Positions 35,331-47,491 of a stretch of DNA of 64,000 nt are shown piece by piece. Positions within the stretch are counted from its first letter, which is position 1, and each line of letters starts with the position of its first letter. Both the position numbers and the translations under genes were made by a program. Source of the stretch: Aphrophora alni (Eukaryota > Arthropoda > Insecta > Hemiptera > Aphrophoridae); assembly GCA_963513935.1 (NCBI GenBank), contig OY740765.1:115511362-115575361 (forward strand). The letters run 5' to 3'. Below the pieces are notes generated by a model that was not told the DNA's origin, searched no databases, and saw only the letters and a program-made list of their open reading frames with translations.

Positions 35331-36875
35331 AGGGTATGATTTTCAGCTCAAACATATTATAATAATTTTTAAATGACAATTTCAATGTGTAAAAAATAAA
35401 GTTAATAATAATTACAAGAATGAAACAATGAAAGTTATTCCTGTTTTCCTAGGTGTTTTAACACATTTTGTTCTAAACTGTATAATTTGGAGACATCAAT
35501 AAATTAATTTTTTGTAGGAGTAAATGGTTTGTGCTCCAACTAATGTGTAAACCTTGCCGAGTATGTGACACCATGTGAGCACTAAAATAGTTTAGAATCG
35601 TCGCTATTTCATGCCTAATCTCCTTCACTGACACGTTCATCCTTTCGTCAGACATTGGGCCATCTTAATGACACGATTAAATTAAGCAAATCACAAAATC
35701 TTTTAAATAACAGCTCCTCTATCACTTCTAATTGGAGATTCGTCTCTAGCGTGGAGATCGGGTTTGACGAGTAGGCTACACTTTACATCACCACGAATAC
35801 AGATTTCTATAATTTTGTAAAAATATTCCATTAGCCTATAGCGAGTACGATCTTGTCTGCGAACGTACCCGGATCACCGTCTTATTCATGCATTGCGTTG
35901 TATTTATCTCATTTTCTCTATCATTCCCTTAAGCAAATCATCCGATCCTGACGCATCAAGGGGCTAGGGGTCGTTATTTTATTTTATTTCCTTTATTTTT
36001 TTATAAGGGGATGATGACCGAGAGGGTGATAAGCAGCATGAAAAAAATGTACCAACTCACCATTCCTTATATTTTTAATTATTGTTCTTTGCTCAACAGG
36101 GGTACCCATATACCTTGACACTGTGACAAAAATCCTTCCAGTTAACTTGATACCCCCTTCTAGTAACAAATTCCAATACCCGCCCCCCACACATTTCAAA
36201 CTAATTATCATTTATGAATTCACGCGAAGATTTTCCAGGTTTAGAATAAGAATTATTTCATTAGATCTTTCTTAAAATAAAGTTAATTTTTTATTAATTT
36301 TACAGTGCGTTCTAAATATCATTCCGCAGTGAATTGTGCGTTAAAATTTATGTTTTACTAACCCAGTATACGAAGTACCTACTTGGGAAAATCTGCTTCC
36401 GTTTCTTGACCGATTTTTACGCTTTTATGACGCCAGGAAACGGAAAAAGTTATTTTTGACGCCGTCTGCCAGTCGTTGTTGTCGTCTATAACGTCTCAAC
36501 AAATTAAATAGCGACATGAAATTAAGTGTAGGAGACTTTCCATATGTGGTGATACAGAAACCTATTAAAATTTAAAAAAATAGAATTGAAAATTCCAAAA
36601 TGATGGTCATTTTATGTCCATACTTTGTTTTATTCTAAATACATGCTAAATTAGATACAAATATCAATTCTGCATGTAATAGTACAAATAATTCTCCAAC
36701 ATGGTACAAATAGCGAAGTTATTGTGAAAAATTAATTTCGAATGTCTCAAGAATATGTGATTCGTATAGTTACGAGATCCGGCAGGGAAAACCCCGTACG
36801 AGCGGTACGAGTGGAAGATTCTTCACGGCCTGGAGGACCCCCGGAAAGAAAACCATCAAAGTGCAATAGTTATTT
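35331..36875. other. Intergenic DNA with Rep-A and another dispersed repeat
   Basis: No convincing gene: the short minus-strand frames at 35473-35655 and 35993-36211 have no recognisable domain. About 35895-36035 is a Rep-A copy ending in 'GATGATGACCGAGAGG'. About 36640-36840 ('CTAAATTAGATACAAATATC', 'GATCCGGCAGGG', 'ACGAGTGGAAG') resembles 56410-56590, which marks a further dispersed family. Confidence 0.5.
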
Positions 36876-36994
36876 GTGCAACTAGTGAGCAAAGTGGCAC
36901 TTTTTTAAACGAGAGAAAAATGTTGACGCACGAGGCTTGCCGAGTGCGTCGATTTTATCGAGTTTAAAAAAGACACTTTGCTCACGAATTGCAC
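36876..36994. repeat. 119-bp imperfect palindrome (hairpin)
   Basis: The left arm GTGCAACTAGTGAGCAAAGT and what follows pairs with the right arm ending ...ACTTTGCTCACGAATTGCAC, and continues inward through CTTTTTTAAAC/GTTTAAAAAAG to GACGCAC/GTGCGTC around a short loop. The arms are about 50 bp with few mismatches. It could be a foldback element core or a hairpin RNA template; the sequence does not decide. Confidence 0.8.
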
Positions 36995-37000
36995 ATTATA

Positions 37001-37582
37001 CTTTGTCTACAGTTGTTATTTTGTGACAAATAAAAAACATACTTCAGCAGTAACACAATATGGCGGGGTATTTGACAGGTTTTCATCCTCTGAACTGTCC
37101 ATATTTTAAAACTAACTACACATAATATAGCAGTAGTGCTAAACAACACATCAACACTGAGTAGAAGTTCTCACGTCAAAACTGAGGTTATTTATGAATA
37201 TTACAAATAACTTAGGTGTATTGTTGAGGAAACGGGATTGCCAACTTCAAAACTCGGCAAACGAAAAATACTCTCCGTGTACATACACTGTCAATCATCT
37301 TCATGAATAATTACTTCCTTTTTCAACTTTAAAACGTTGTTTTGTTGTTTATTTATGTTATTTTACATGTAAGAATTAATCTAACCTACACACGGGACAT
37401 TTCCTGTATATTATAAATCAATTCAAATAAACTTAACCTAAATTTCGTTTTGTTCGGTTGCCATTCGGAGTGAGCTAAGTAGTGTACAAAGTAGTGGGCA
37501 AATTGAAACTGTTGAGAAATCAGCTGTTTTGCAAACTAATTTAAATGAACAAAATGCCACTTTGTCAACAACTGTAGACAAA
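37001..37582. repeat. Segment bounded by short inverted repeats
   Basis: 'CTTTGTCTACAGTTGTT' at 37001 recurs inverted at about 37562-37580, next to 'ATGCCACTTTGTC'. With the adjacent hairpin, 36876-37582 may be one foldback-type element. No coding sequence is visible. Confidence 0.45.
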
Positions 37583-39029
37583 GAGAATTTTGTTATTTCT
37601 TATTGGTTAAACGATCACCTGAGATATTTTTATTTGACGAATCAAATGAACTTTGCAATATTGCTGATTTTCTGTTATAGGATAGAGTTTAAATTTACAC
37701 ATTGTGTGTGACCGATTTCTTCACAACCTCTTGACTTGAACCGAGAGATCATAACTGGATCTACACGTTTTTTCACGTAGTCTTAGTTTAGATCCTTCTC
37801 TTTCATCTTTTCTATCAGGTCTGTATTGACCAACTCTTGTTCTATTGCCATCCTGACGCCATTAGATTGGTCTTAATATAGTTTTTCCCTCCTAGTTTAA
37901 ACGTGAAAAACTTCTCAGTCATCATCGCCTTTAAAAAAAAAAAGGAAAATAATAACACGAAATAAAGAATTCTAACCCACGAATATACTAATAGAGTTAG
38001 TGACAGAAAAGAATAAGAGTTGATCAAGAGAGAGGCTCAGACAAACTGTTTGACATCGACACGAGCGTAGCGATTCTGGAGTGCGTACTTTTTAATATAT
38101 ACACATCTATCGTCTAACTGACCTCAAGAAAGTAGTAGGCCTATACACACAATAAGTTCAGAAAATCTGTATAAAATAAATGTATACTTAATATTTTTAC
38201 AAGGGCAGTGAAACCAAATATAAAGTAGGCTATCATTTATAGGATTTGCTTGTATTACGTTCTATGATAGGGATGGGTTGGTACAATGATGAACTTCTTT
38301 TATAAGGCGGTGATGACCGAGAGGTTTTTGGCTATAAAACAAAGAAAAAAACTCTCTAGGAAGTGTAAACTTACGTTATTGAAGCCAAAAGATTTTTCCA
38401 TTGGCTTACGAAATTAGAGACACGGTTTTATGGCAAAACGGGTTCTGTTTAGGCCTAATATTACCACATGACCGGACCTAGGTCGCATTACACGATTATT
38501 ATTATTATTATTATTACTATTGATTGAAAACCTTTTCTAATTACAGGATCTACTGAACACTAGGTTATTAAAACGAAAACTTCGGTGTAGGCGGGACACT
38601 AGGCCTGTACACGCAACAGAGAAACTAGTTAGTGTATTAAAAATTAACAATAATTATACTTTTGAGTAGCCTATAAGGGGAGAATCAATGTTGCATAACT
38701 TGAAGGGTCGAGAAGCATTTTAGTCGTTCTTTACTAATAAAATAAATGTACGAACATTATGCAATTTCACGCAGGGTTCAGTGTGTCATTCGCATACTGC
38801 ATATGAATCTTTTATTATTTTTTAGTTATATTATTTAAAAGTTAAATACAAGTAAAAACAAATCGAATTACGCCATCGTGGTACTTACCCAGTTTACAAT
38901 GTAATACAAGCAGAACCTCTAAATGAAATGCGTAAGACTTGGTTTCTTGGGGATTGTACGAAATGTATTGGTAGCTCGATAGGCCATTTTATGTTTTTTC
39001 GACAAAAACATAACTTTAGAAATTGTTAG
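37583..39029. other. Intergenic DNA containing an inverted pair of Rep-A copies
   Basis: About 37755-37860 is a plus-oriented Rep-A copy ('TTGACCAACTCTTGTTC') and about 37895-38040 is a minus-oriented one, facing each other. A further tail fragment lies at 38290-38330. The rest is AT-rich DNA without a recognisable gene. Confidence 0.55.
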
Positions 39030-39415
39030 ACTAATATTTAGAGTTTTTACCAGTATATCAATAATCAAAACATTATGTTAAACGATTTTTAAATGGCGGC
39101 CGTTTACATTGTTTGTAAAGTAAATGATTTTATTATAGAGATATTTAATATTAAAATTTCCAAACGGCAGCCATTTTAACAATTTATAATTAATTGATAT
39201 ACTGGTAAAACGTAGCATGGAAAATTGTGTAGGTTACACCGAATTCGACTCGAAATTTTAATAAATTTTACAGTTATTATTTTATGAAAATGGCCGACAG
39301 ACTGATAATGAAGGGTTTTCGGACACATGTTTAGAAGAACTAATTTCTTTAATTTGATGTCATAAATCATTTCCCTAAGTTTGGACACATGGTTTTGAAA
39401 CATCCGGTATAAATA
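39030..39415 (-). repeat. Long-TIR relic of the DD41D-like family
   Basis: Contains 'TAAATGGCGGCCGTTTACA', a 'TTCGACTCGAAATTTTAATA' block and 'TTTTCGGACACATGTTTAGA' in family order. It resembles the right half of the element at 44869-46607. Confidence 0.6.
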
Positions 39416-40384
39416 TACAGGGAGATTCTTTTATCGTGGCCACTATTGGTAACTTATATCTTAAACTATATAGGCCTAACTGATGAAAAACTTATGGGTG
39501 ACCGTTGTTACTTTTTCATATAACTTAAAAATCTGTTTTGTAAAATCTAAAAAAATGGTCGGCTGTCAACTTTTTAATTTCCTATGAGAATCCTACTTTT
39601 TATAATGTTTTCGGATTTTGTAGAAAATTAATTTTAAGACTTTTTCACTCACTGATATTGTTTAATAAACCTATAGTTTATTGTAGCAGGCCCTTAAAAT
39701 TTTGACATTCGGTGTTTTTTAGAAGATGATTTTCCATACTTCCCATTGTTGACTCAAGATAAAAATGTAAGTAAGCATAGTCTAGGATGTGTAAATTCTA
39801 ATGTAGGACTACAAATAAAACAAATAATTGTATAGGCTATTTAATCCCTTACTTAGCTTATTCTACACTACTACCTTACTTAGCTTGAACTAGATTCTAG
39901 CAAGTTTTATTTGTTAGATCTGTCACTTTCATCTTTCGTATCAAAATCTCTTTTGACCAACTCTCTTCCGATCCTGAAGTGTTATAGTATTCCAATGTTA
40001 GGAGTCTCTATTTTATCTTATTTTTCGATATTAGGCGATGAAGACCAATATTTATGAGGAAAAATCAAGCTGAATGTGCAATCCCGACCTCCTACACATT
40101 TTTATCAACAGATAGGTTCAAATTCCCAAAATATTCCACAGTGCAGAACTTGAAGCACACATGTTATTCAAATAAAGTCTTTGTATTCAAATAAAGTTGA
40201 TTGTGGAGCCGCCACTATTGTCGAAATCGGTATTTTAAGCCTAAACACATGCATATTGTGTCGGTGTCCCGAGCCCATGTTATGTTTATTAATTTAGTAT
40301 TTCAATTGATAAAAACCGCCCTGGGCTATGATGAATGAAGGAACCGCATGCCTAAATATCATTCATTGTACTGGATCCTAAAAT

Positions 40385-40434
<50 letters not shown>

Positions 40435-40765
40435 CCAATGGGGATTATTAGAGTATTGTCAAAAGAATAATTATAGGAAGTACTAAAATATATTAATTGT
40501 TAAATAAATAATAAACTACTTATCTTGTTGATGAAGCAAAATATCTCTCAATTTATCATAGCCTTATAAAAACAATCTGATTATTGTAGTTAGCCAGCCC
40601 CAACATACAATATAATACAAACATAACCTGTAAATGTAATAAAGAAAATTTAGTTTCTTGACTTTGTAAGAAATGTTAAATTGTATTGGTTGATCAAGGG
40701 GTCTTATCCAGAAAAGGCAAGTTTGTTTAAATCAGTTGTTAGACAGGTTTTCTGAATTGTATATA

Positions 40766-40810
<45 letters not shown>

Positions 40811-41011
40811 TACTTCCTTTATGCCGGAAAAGCTTAGATATGTAGGCCTATAGTCTACAGAGTGATTGAAACAAGTGTAGGCTAACCAATATTTTATTCG
40901 ATAAAAAAAAACTTATAAATTAAATAACATAAGAGATATGAACTAAAAACTATTTAAAATGCCATATTTACATTTTCAATTTGATTTTTCTGAATTACAA
41001 TAGGTAGAGTC
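39416..41011. other. Intergenic DNA with Rep-A and two microsatellites
   Basis: A Rep-A copy lies at about 39905-40100. A (GT)n run occupies 40387-40433 and a (TA)n run about 40768-40807. No gene recognised. Confidence 0.6.
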
Positions 41012-41013
41012 TA

Positions 41014-42040
41014 CAGAGTCTCTAAAAAATGTATTCCAAATTTCACCACGGTATTTATTCTATAGGTGAAAATAAGAAATAAGATCCAATAAACATAAGT
41101 CCGTATATGCTTAGTTTTCGGATTATCAAATATATATTTTTTTAGTAACCATTTAATATTTTTGGGAATATAAAATATGTTGAGTTCAAATTTGGTGTAC
41201 ATATTTGCTACATAACCTTTTATTCTTGTAGGCCTACATAAAAACTAACCGAAAGTTCTTTTGTATAATTCCAAAATGGGGATCATTTAAAAATTTTAAT
41301 GTCAAATATCTCTAAAACCGCTAACTTTACAAAAAAAATTTAGAAATCACAAAAGAAACTATTTTAATGAGAAACAAACCGTTTTTTTTTTTAAATAAAA
41401 ATTTTCCGTAGTTTATCATATAACCCAGTTATCGGCTAAAAACTGAAAACATAACTTTGTTTGTAATTGTTACACTGTGCTCTTTAGATGTGTCCACAGA
41501 AAGAAATCAAGGGAATTAAGGTCAGGTGACCCTAAAGGCCAGTGCACTGCGCCTCCTCGGCCAATACATTTTTCTTGGTAAATATTACCAAAATGGGTTC
41601 TAACATCCACACTAAAATGGGCTGGTGCTCCATCCATCATGAACTATGAATACAAACGCTCATCGAGTGGGACATTCTCGAATAAGGCTGGAAGATCAGT
41701 TGTCGAGAAGTGTATTCATCTCAAGATTTCAGACAATCCATTGACAATGGTATTGAAATGTCTGGAGCTTTGAAAAGAGTGCGGAAATCTATGAGAAGAC
41801 GCTTAGATGCATGTTTGCTAAACAGGGGCCCGTAACTTTGAACAATTCCTTTAGTTTGTTTATAAATAGCAATGGTATAATTTTGAATAGGCCTATTATA
41901 GATAACTAACGACAAATTATATTTTCAGTTTTCGAAAACTAAGCATATCGGGACTTATGTTTATTAGAATTTTGTTTTCTTATTTTTACCTATAGAATAG
42001 CCTGGTGAAATTCGGGACAATATTTTCTAGACGCTCTCTA
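41014..42040 (-). mobile_element. Second DD41D mariner relic, about 1.03 kb
   Basis: Inverted ends of about 110 bp (CAGAGTCTCTAAAAAATG at left; CTAGACGCTCTCTA at right, both with AATTTCACC further in and 'ATATGCTTAGTTTTCG' inside) are bounded by TA on each side. The middle holds part of a transposase on the minus strand. The copy is much shorter than the 2375-bp element and so is internally deleted. Confidence 0.75.
41474..41730 (-). pseudogene. Catalytic fragment of a DD41D transposase
   Basis: Minus-strand translation gives 'LPALFENVPLDERLYS', a stop, then 'FMMDGAPAHFSVDVRTHFGN' and 'GSPDLNSLDFFLW'. The second and third catalytic Asp are again 41 residues apart, and the layout matches LPELMEDVPL...FQHDVAPAHY...SPDLTPLDFFLW of the copy at 28949-30026, at moderate identity. 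The N-terminal domain and first Asp are missing. It is dead, and from a different lineage. Confidence 0.8.
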
Positions 42041-43350
42041 TATGAGCACACTATAGTCCTACCAAATTTCATGTTCGAATCTTAATTTTTGATGCGCTTA
42101 CGTACATACGATAATGACGAGGAACGGAATGTCAAAATCACTCCTCGGTTTCTGACGCCATGAAAACTGAAGATCAGTCCTGGGTAAGTTAACAGGAAGT
42201 AAAATAAAGAACATTTTAATTTAATTGTCAGCGTCTGGAAAGAACAAGAATTGGTCAAGAGAGAACTTAATTTACCATTAGTCTATATATAAATGTCCAA
42301 AAATATTTAAAAAAAGTTAGTTTGATTACAATTTCCTGCCACTGTCTTTTTATTTGTAGGCCTATTTGTCGACGCGTTTCGGAGTTCCACCTTCTTCGAG
42401 ACCTACTTCAGTAATTGGACAAATATAAATAATATCACAATTCAAGGATTGTCAGAAGATTGTACTCAAACTACTTGTGTAGATTCTAGCAGATCTAATT
42501 TCAAAAATAAAGTCTTTTATTAAATATAGGCTAGTAGACCTATTAAAGCTCTGTTTCACCTCCGCCATATTGGATTTATCGCACTTGAGAATAACGTTAA
42601 ACTTCAAACGATGCACTGAAGTCATATTTCATCTCGGAATTATCATTTATAATAAGTAAATATTTATTTTCCATTTTTATAATTTCTGTTGTTGTTAATT
42701 TTTTATTTTGTTCTTGCTGTTTAAAGACAAAAATACTTTTCGGTCATCATCGCTTTATAAAACAAGGAATAAAATAGCGTAAAGACTCCTAGCTCTCGAA
42801 TACCTACTCTAATAGCGTCAGGGTCGTAAAAGAATAAGAATTGGTCAAGAGAGAATCTGGTGGAAATATAAAAGAGAGGGATCTAACACAAGACTACATG
42901 AAAAAAAGGTGTAGCATCTATGTGGGAGGAAAACAGAGTTGGTCAAGAGAGACCTGATAGAAAGATTGAAAAAGATTTGTCTAACCCAAACTGAATGAAA
43001 AAAAGCGTAGTTCCAGCTAGGTTTCCTCGGGATTGTAAAGCCAGTACTGAGGTTTTTCTTGTTGTTTAATGGTGAGAAACCTCTCTGTCATCGTTCTCTT
43101 ATAAAGAAAGGTAGTAAAGACTCCTAGCCCTAGAATACTCTAATAACTTCTATCTCGGAAGAAAACATGAGTTGATTGCCATGTCTGTACTCACTAAAAG
43201 TACCCTGAGGGTAAAAATACTTTACAATTAACAATATATAGTCTAATAATAGGCCTACATCTAAATTTTGATGATTACTTATCGGTTATGTCAAATGCTA
43301 CTTAAATATAAATAAATGTTGAGCTTGACTTGTGAGATAGTAGTCTATTA
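42041..43350. other. Intergenic DNA with three minus-oriented Rep-A copies
   Basis: Rep-A copies at about 42705-42900, 42900-42995 and 43055-43170 all read on the minus strand ('AAGAATTGGTCAAGAGAGAA', 'AGTTGGTCAAGAGAGACCTG'). About 42545-42655 resembles 60770-60870 ('CACCTCCGCCATATTGGATT'). No gene seen. Confidence 0.55.
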
Positions 43351-43561
43351 GATAGAATAAAACTCGAACACAAGTTGTCACAAAAATTATGTTTAGGCCT
43401 ACTTAATTAATCAAACGCGGTTCAACGACAAAGTCGCCATCTTCCGAGATTAGCCTACGTGAGTTACAATAACTAAACTATAGGCCAACTTTGTCGTTGA
43501 AACGCTATGATTAAGTAATACGATTTTTGTGAGAACTTGTTTTCGAGTTTTATTCAATCTG
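43351..43561. repeat. Inverted repeat, arms of about 85 bp, loop of about 45 bp
   Basis: 'GATAGAATAAAACTCGAACA' on the left pairs with 'TTTTCGAGTTTTATTCAATC' on the right, and 'GGTTCAACGACAAAGTCG' with 'AACTTTGTCGTTGAAAC' inside. This is a foldback structure or very small MITE. No target duplication is evident. Confidence 0.75.
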
Positions 43562-44868
43562 CTGAAGTAACTATACTTGTTTTTTTGTGTATTATTTATA
43601 TTTACACATAAGCCTTTATGTACTGTAGAGAAAGTTCTTCTATGGGTCAAAAAATTGATGTTGAGTTTTTCTGAATATAACCGAGTTAAGGTCCCCGGAA
43701 TTGTTGTAAAATCTGTTGTAAAAGTCTGGATTTTGATCAAATTTAATATGCGGACATACTTTGACTGTTTAAAGAAATGTTTTATAGACCTAACTCAAAT
43801 TTTGATCCCAGTTGCTAAGAAAGAAACAAAAAAAATTTTTTTTTTTTTTCAAAATCGGTTTTGACGTTTCTCATCACATTTTTCTCAAATGTAGCCTCTA
43901 ACTACCTGAACAATACCTAGTGTCGCCATCTTTTAAAAATGCAAATTCTCGAGTTATTAAAAATCGGCCATGGGTGGGGGGATGTTGTAGGATGTATTTT
44001 CACGAAATGAACTCCACAGATTTCTTCTTACTGTATTGTGTAGAGATTAATGACCCGAACACTTGTGCAAAGCCGCAAGTCAAAAAATATTATGGTTCAG
44101 AAACAACAATAAGTGAATTTAACCCCCGCCATTAAATCTAGATTGTACATTCAACTGACTGACATTTATGGTGATTTTATTGATTGGTTTTTATTTGATT
44201 TTGGGGATGGGTGACTGAGGAAGTTCGTGGAATGTTCTGCACCATTAAGTTTTTTTTTGCCATTAGATTTTGCATTTGATAGGCTAAAAATTATAACGAA
44301 TTTCGATAAAACAGAATTTTAAATTTTGCTCTCATGTAACTATTTGGTTTAGGCTTTACAATCACGAAGGATTCTATCTTAAATTACACATTTATTCGTG
44401 TAGTTTTGGTATTTATTTATACCAGTCTATTATTAGGTTAATTAATTCTATCTATATTATAAAATCCAAAAAAAATGAACCTGAGCTTAAATTTCATCAG
44501 GACTGACACCAATCGGCTTAGTGACCCCGAAAGATACTGACTCAACACTAATCTCGATAATTTCGGAGATTTATCCCCCCCCCTTATCACCCCCAATGCC
44601 GATGGGTGCTAAACTTGGACTTAAACGACATTGAAAGTGTCTCTATTTCTTTCAACGTCCCCGAAAACTATGGATTCGACACTAATATAGGTTTTTAAAG
44701 ATTGTTTTACATGTCACCCCTTCCCATCCCCAACCCTAGGTGTGCTTAGGGTTAGCAAACTAAATTTTTTCCCAGATTGTAAGTCATAGGCTATATGTAC
44801 CAAGTTTGGTTCAAATTATTCCAGACGTTCCAGAGTTATGCTGGAGGACAAACATCCATTTGTATATA
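43562..44868. other. Intergenic DNA, possible old repeat at 44450-44860
   Basis: The open frames at 43577-43864 and 43920-44135 have no domain and look fortuitous. 44450-44860 has C-rich runs and 'ACCAAGTTTGGTTCAAATTA' then 'CCAGAGTTATGCTGGAGGAC', wording often seen in short dispersed elements. I cannot classify it. Confidence 0.45.
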
Positions 44869-46065
44869 CAGCATGTTCGGAAAATGTCGTGCCAAGATTT
44901 AAGTAATGATTATATGGGTCAAAATAATTAATTAAGTTCCTATGAACATATGTCTGGAAACGCTTCGTTTTCCATCTGTCACCCATTTTGTGTTTTTTTC
45001 CAAAAAATAATTTTAGCTTTCGAAATTATTAAGATTTCGAGTCGAAATTTGCTATACACATTTTGTATGCCATTTTTTACCAGTAACTTATATATATAAA
45101 AAAAAAAATGAAACTTAATGTATATTTTTAAAATCGCGGCCCTTAAAAATATTTAGGCTAATGTTTAATTTAACGAAAATCGTTCGTTCCACGAAAAATG
45201 TACACCTACAAGAGACAAATGGTTTTCAATTTTTTCTTTAGGTTAAAGGATAACTAAGTTAGCCTATCGACTAAAGATTGAAAACATAATAACTCGGAAA
45301 TTGTCTACAATTCCCAAACTTAGCCAAAACCAAAATAGAATTAAGATATTTTTTAAAAACAAAATCTTTTTTTTTTTTTTTCATTTTAAAATGAAGATTG
45401 TACAATTTAATTTATGTTAAATACAATGAATATGGATTCTAATTGTTATAGAACAAATTTTTAAAAAAGTTTGCTGTTTCAGAGACACAATGGTGGCCCG
45501 GTTAAAATGGACACCCTGCAACATAAAAATCAGTGAAACTGGTAAGTGCCTTAATATCATTCTATTATTGCATTTCCTATGAAAATTTGATCACCTTAAA
45601 ACATAGACAATAAACTTTATGGTGAAATACAAAACAAACGGTCATTTATCTCGGAAACTATTGAACAGATTTCAATTAAACTGGAAGCGTATACCCTACA
45701 TAGGCCTAAGGTACTGTTCCAAAGTATTCCAACTATACGATCGGTGTACTACTATTTACAAGTATACCAACAATCAAAACCTTATCTCATAAATATTCTA
45801 AATGGTGGCTGTTTACATTTTTTGTAAAGTTAATGGTCTTAGAGATATTCAATATTAAAAATTTCAAAGATTTACCATTTTGACAATTTATAACATTAAG
45901 TTTTTGATTCCTGATATACTGATAAAAATGTAGAATGAAAAATCGGTATTTACGTATTAACGCCACCGCAGCAGAAGTTGCGCTAATGCGCATGCGCCAA
46001 GAGCAATAATTATTATTGAAGTTAATAATTTGCTTAGTTTGTGATATACTTATATATCAAGGTAG

Positions 46066-46115
<50 letters not shown>

Positions 46116-46272
46116 ACACACACGCCTAAAAAACTATCAAATCTAACGTATTTATAGGTTAACGACATGTTGGACATAATGACAAATGTTCACTTTTACA
46201 GCTCATGTTTATCCGTGTTCTAATTTCAAATTATTAACTTCAATAAACTTACGAAAGGTTTGGCCAGGTGGT

Positions 46273-46303
<31 letters not shown>

Positions 46304-46607
46304 ATATATATATATATATATATAAAATCACAAAGTAAGCAAATTATTAACTTCAATAATAATTATTGCTTTTGGCGCATGCGCATTAGCGCAAAATCTG
46401 TTGCGGTGGCGTTAATACGTAAGTACCGAAAAATCTGTGTACAAAATTTCGACTTGAAATCTTAATAATTTCAAGAGCTATAATTATGAAGCACATAACG
46501 GCTGACAGATGGAAAATGGAGGATGGACTTAGGCTATGTTTATTTTAACTTTCTTCTTTATTTTGACCCATATAACCGTCACTTTGGCACATTTTCTGAG
46601 TTCTCTG
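44869..46607. mobile_element. 1.74-kb long-TIR DNA element without transposase
   Basis: Bounded by TA (44867-44868, 46608-46609). The left end, CAGCATGTTCGGAAAATGT, and the inverted right end, CAGAGAACTCAGAAAATGT, continue as inverted repeats for at least 200 bases, sharing 'TTATATGGGTCAAAATAA', 'TTTTCCATCTGTCA' and 'GAAATTATTAAGATTTC'. The layout matches the DD41D element's ends, so it is probably a non-autonomous relative. The left half has an inverted copy at 11910-12796. A separate MITE (45945-46427) sits inside. Confidence 0.7.
45945..46427. mobile_element. 483-bp MITE nested in the long-TIR element
   Basis: Terminal inverted repeats of about 105 bp start GGTATTTACGTATTAACGCC (left) and GGTACTTACGTATTAACGCC (right, reversed) and include GCGCATGCGCC. 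The 8-base target duplication GAAAAATC is perfect (45937-45944 and 46428-46435). The centre holds two (TA)n runs (about 46068-46111 and 46275-46323). The superfamily is uncertain: an 8-bp duplication suits hAT or P-like elements, but the end sequence is not one I recognise. Confidence 0.85.
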
Positions 46608-46609
46608 TA

Positions 46610-47283
46610 TATAGATGATTACCGACAAGTATTTTGCCTTTTAACAACAAGAAAAAATTGTGTGTTTGATAAAGTTTATGCAATGATTGTGCATCAATTT
46701 ATGCAATATCAAGTTTAAAAAAAAATTCCAACATTCAGTTTTGTTTTTTAGAATTAGTTAACTCCAAATAAGCTCTGACATAGGCTAAAGGAATTAGCAT
46801 AAAGTTAGATTCCATTAGAAAGAGTTCCTGCTAGGTCTCGTTTACATTTTTTAGTTTGACAACTGCCGAGCTGACATTTTTGTTGACGAATAAATTTAAT
46901 TCGATTATATTTAATTTTGGGGATGAATGAGTGGGAAAGTTTGTGCAATAATTTTCCATCATTTACAATATTGAGTAGTCAAGGTTTAGTTTCATCCTAT
47001 TTAAAACTAGTTAATTCCATAATAAGAAATCCATGAGAAATTACCATATATGAACTAGTTGAGATCTCCCAATTTAGAAAGTTCCTGTATACAACTAAAT
47101 ACTAGACTACTAGTAGCCTACAAGATTCATTAAATAACTTTTTTATTATTCAGTTACAATAATAGAATATTTTAAGTGAACAATTAGGTTAAAACGCTAC
47201 GCATGCTCTTGCAATCAAGTGTCTATTATTTGAGACTAAAACCAACAACAATAACAACAAAGTTGTTAAGAGATCCCCTAACT
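46610..47283. other. AT-rich spacer upstream of the promoter-like block
   Basis: No gene or array recognised. A 60-codon frame at 46536-46718 is mostly hydrophobic by composition and overlaps the long-TIR element end. Confidence 0.5.
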
Positions 47284-47491
47284 TGACGTCATATTAATAC
47301 ACTGATTTCATTGGTTAGGTTATCTGCCAATGAAAACTGTACGTCAGAAGGGGCGCGGTTTACCCGACACCAAACCCAACATTTCAGTGGTGTAGAGCGA
47401 ACCGTTCAGACGTTATTAATTATATTGCTTTCGTGAACTATAAGTGTAGTGATTTGTTTACAACATTTAAGTGGCTAAGGAAATCTGTCAA
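47284..47491 (+). promoter_or_regulatory. Candidate promoter and noncoding first exon
   Basis: A compact block of recognisable promoter elements in a locally GC-richer stretch: palindromic CRE TGACGTCA (47284-47291), inverted CCAAT box ATTGG (47310-47314), CCAAT (47327-47331), a second ACGTCA half site (47341), a GC-rich GGGGCGCGG (47350-47358), and an insect-type initiator TTCAGT with A at 47386. No long frame follows, but TCAA|GTGAGT at 47491/47492 is a fair splice donor. It could be the leader exon of the transcription-factor gene whose first visible coding exon is at 53550, about 6 kb downstream on the same strand. The linkage is inference. Confidence 0.4.
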
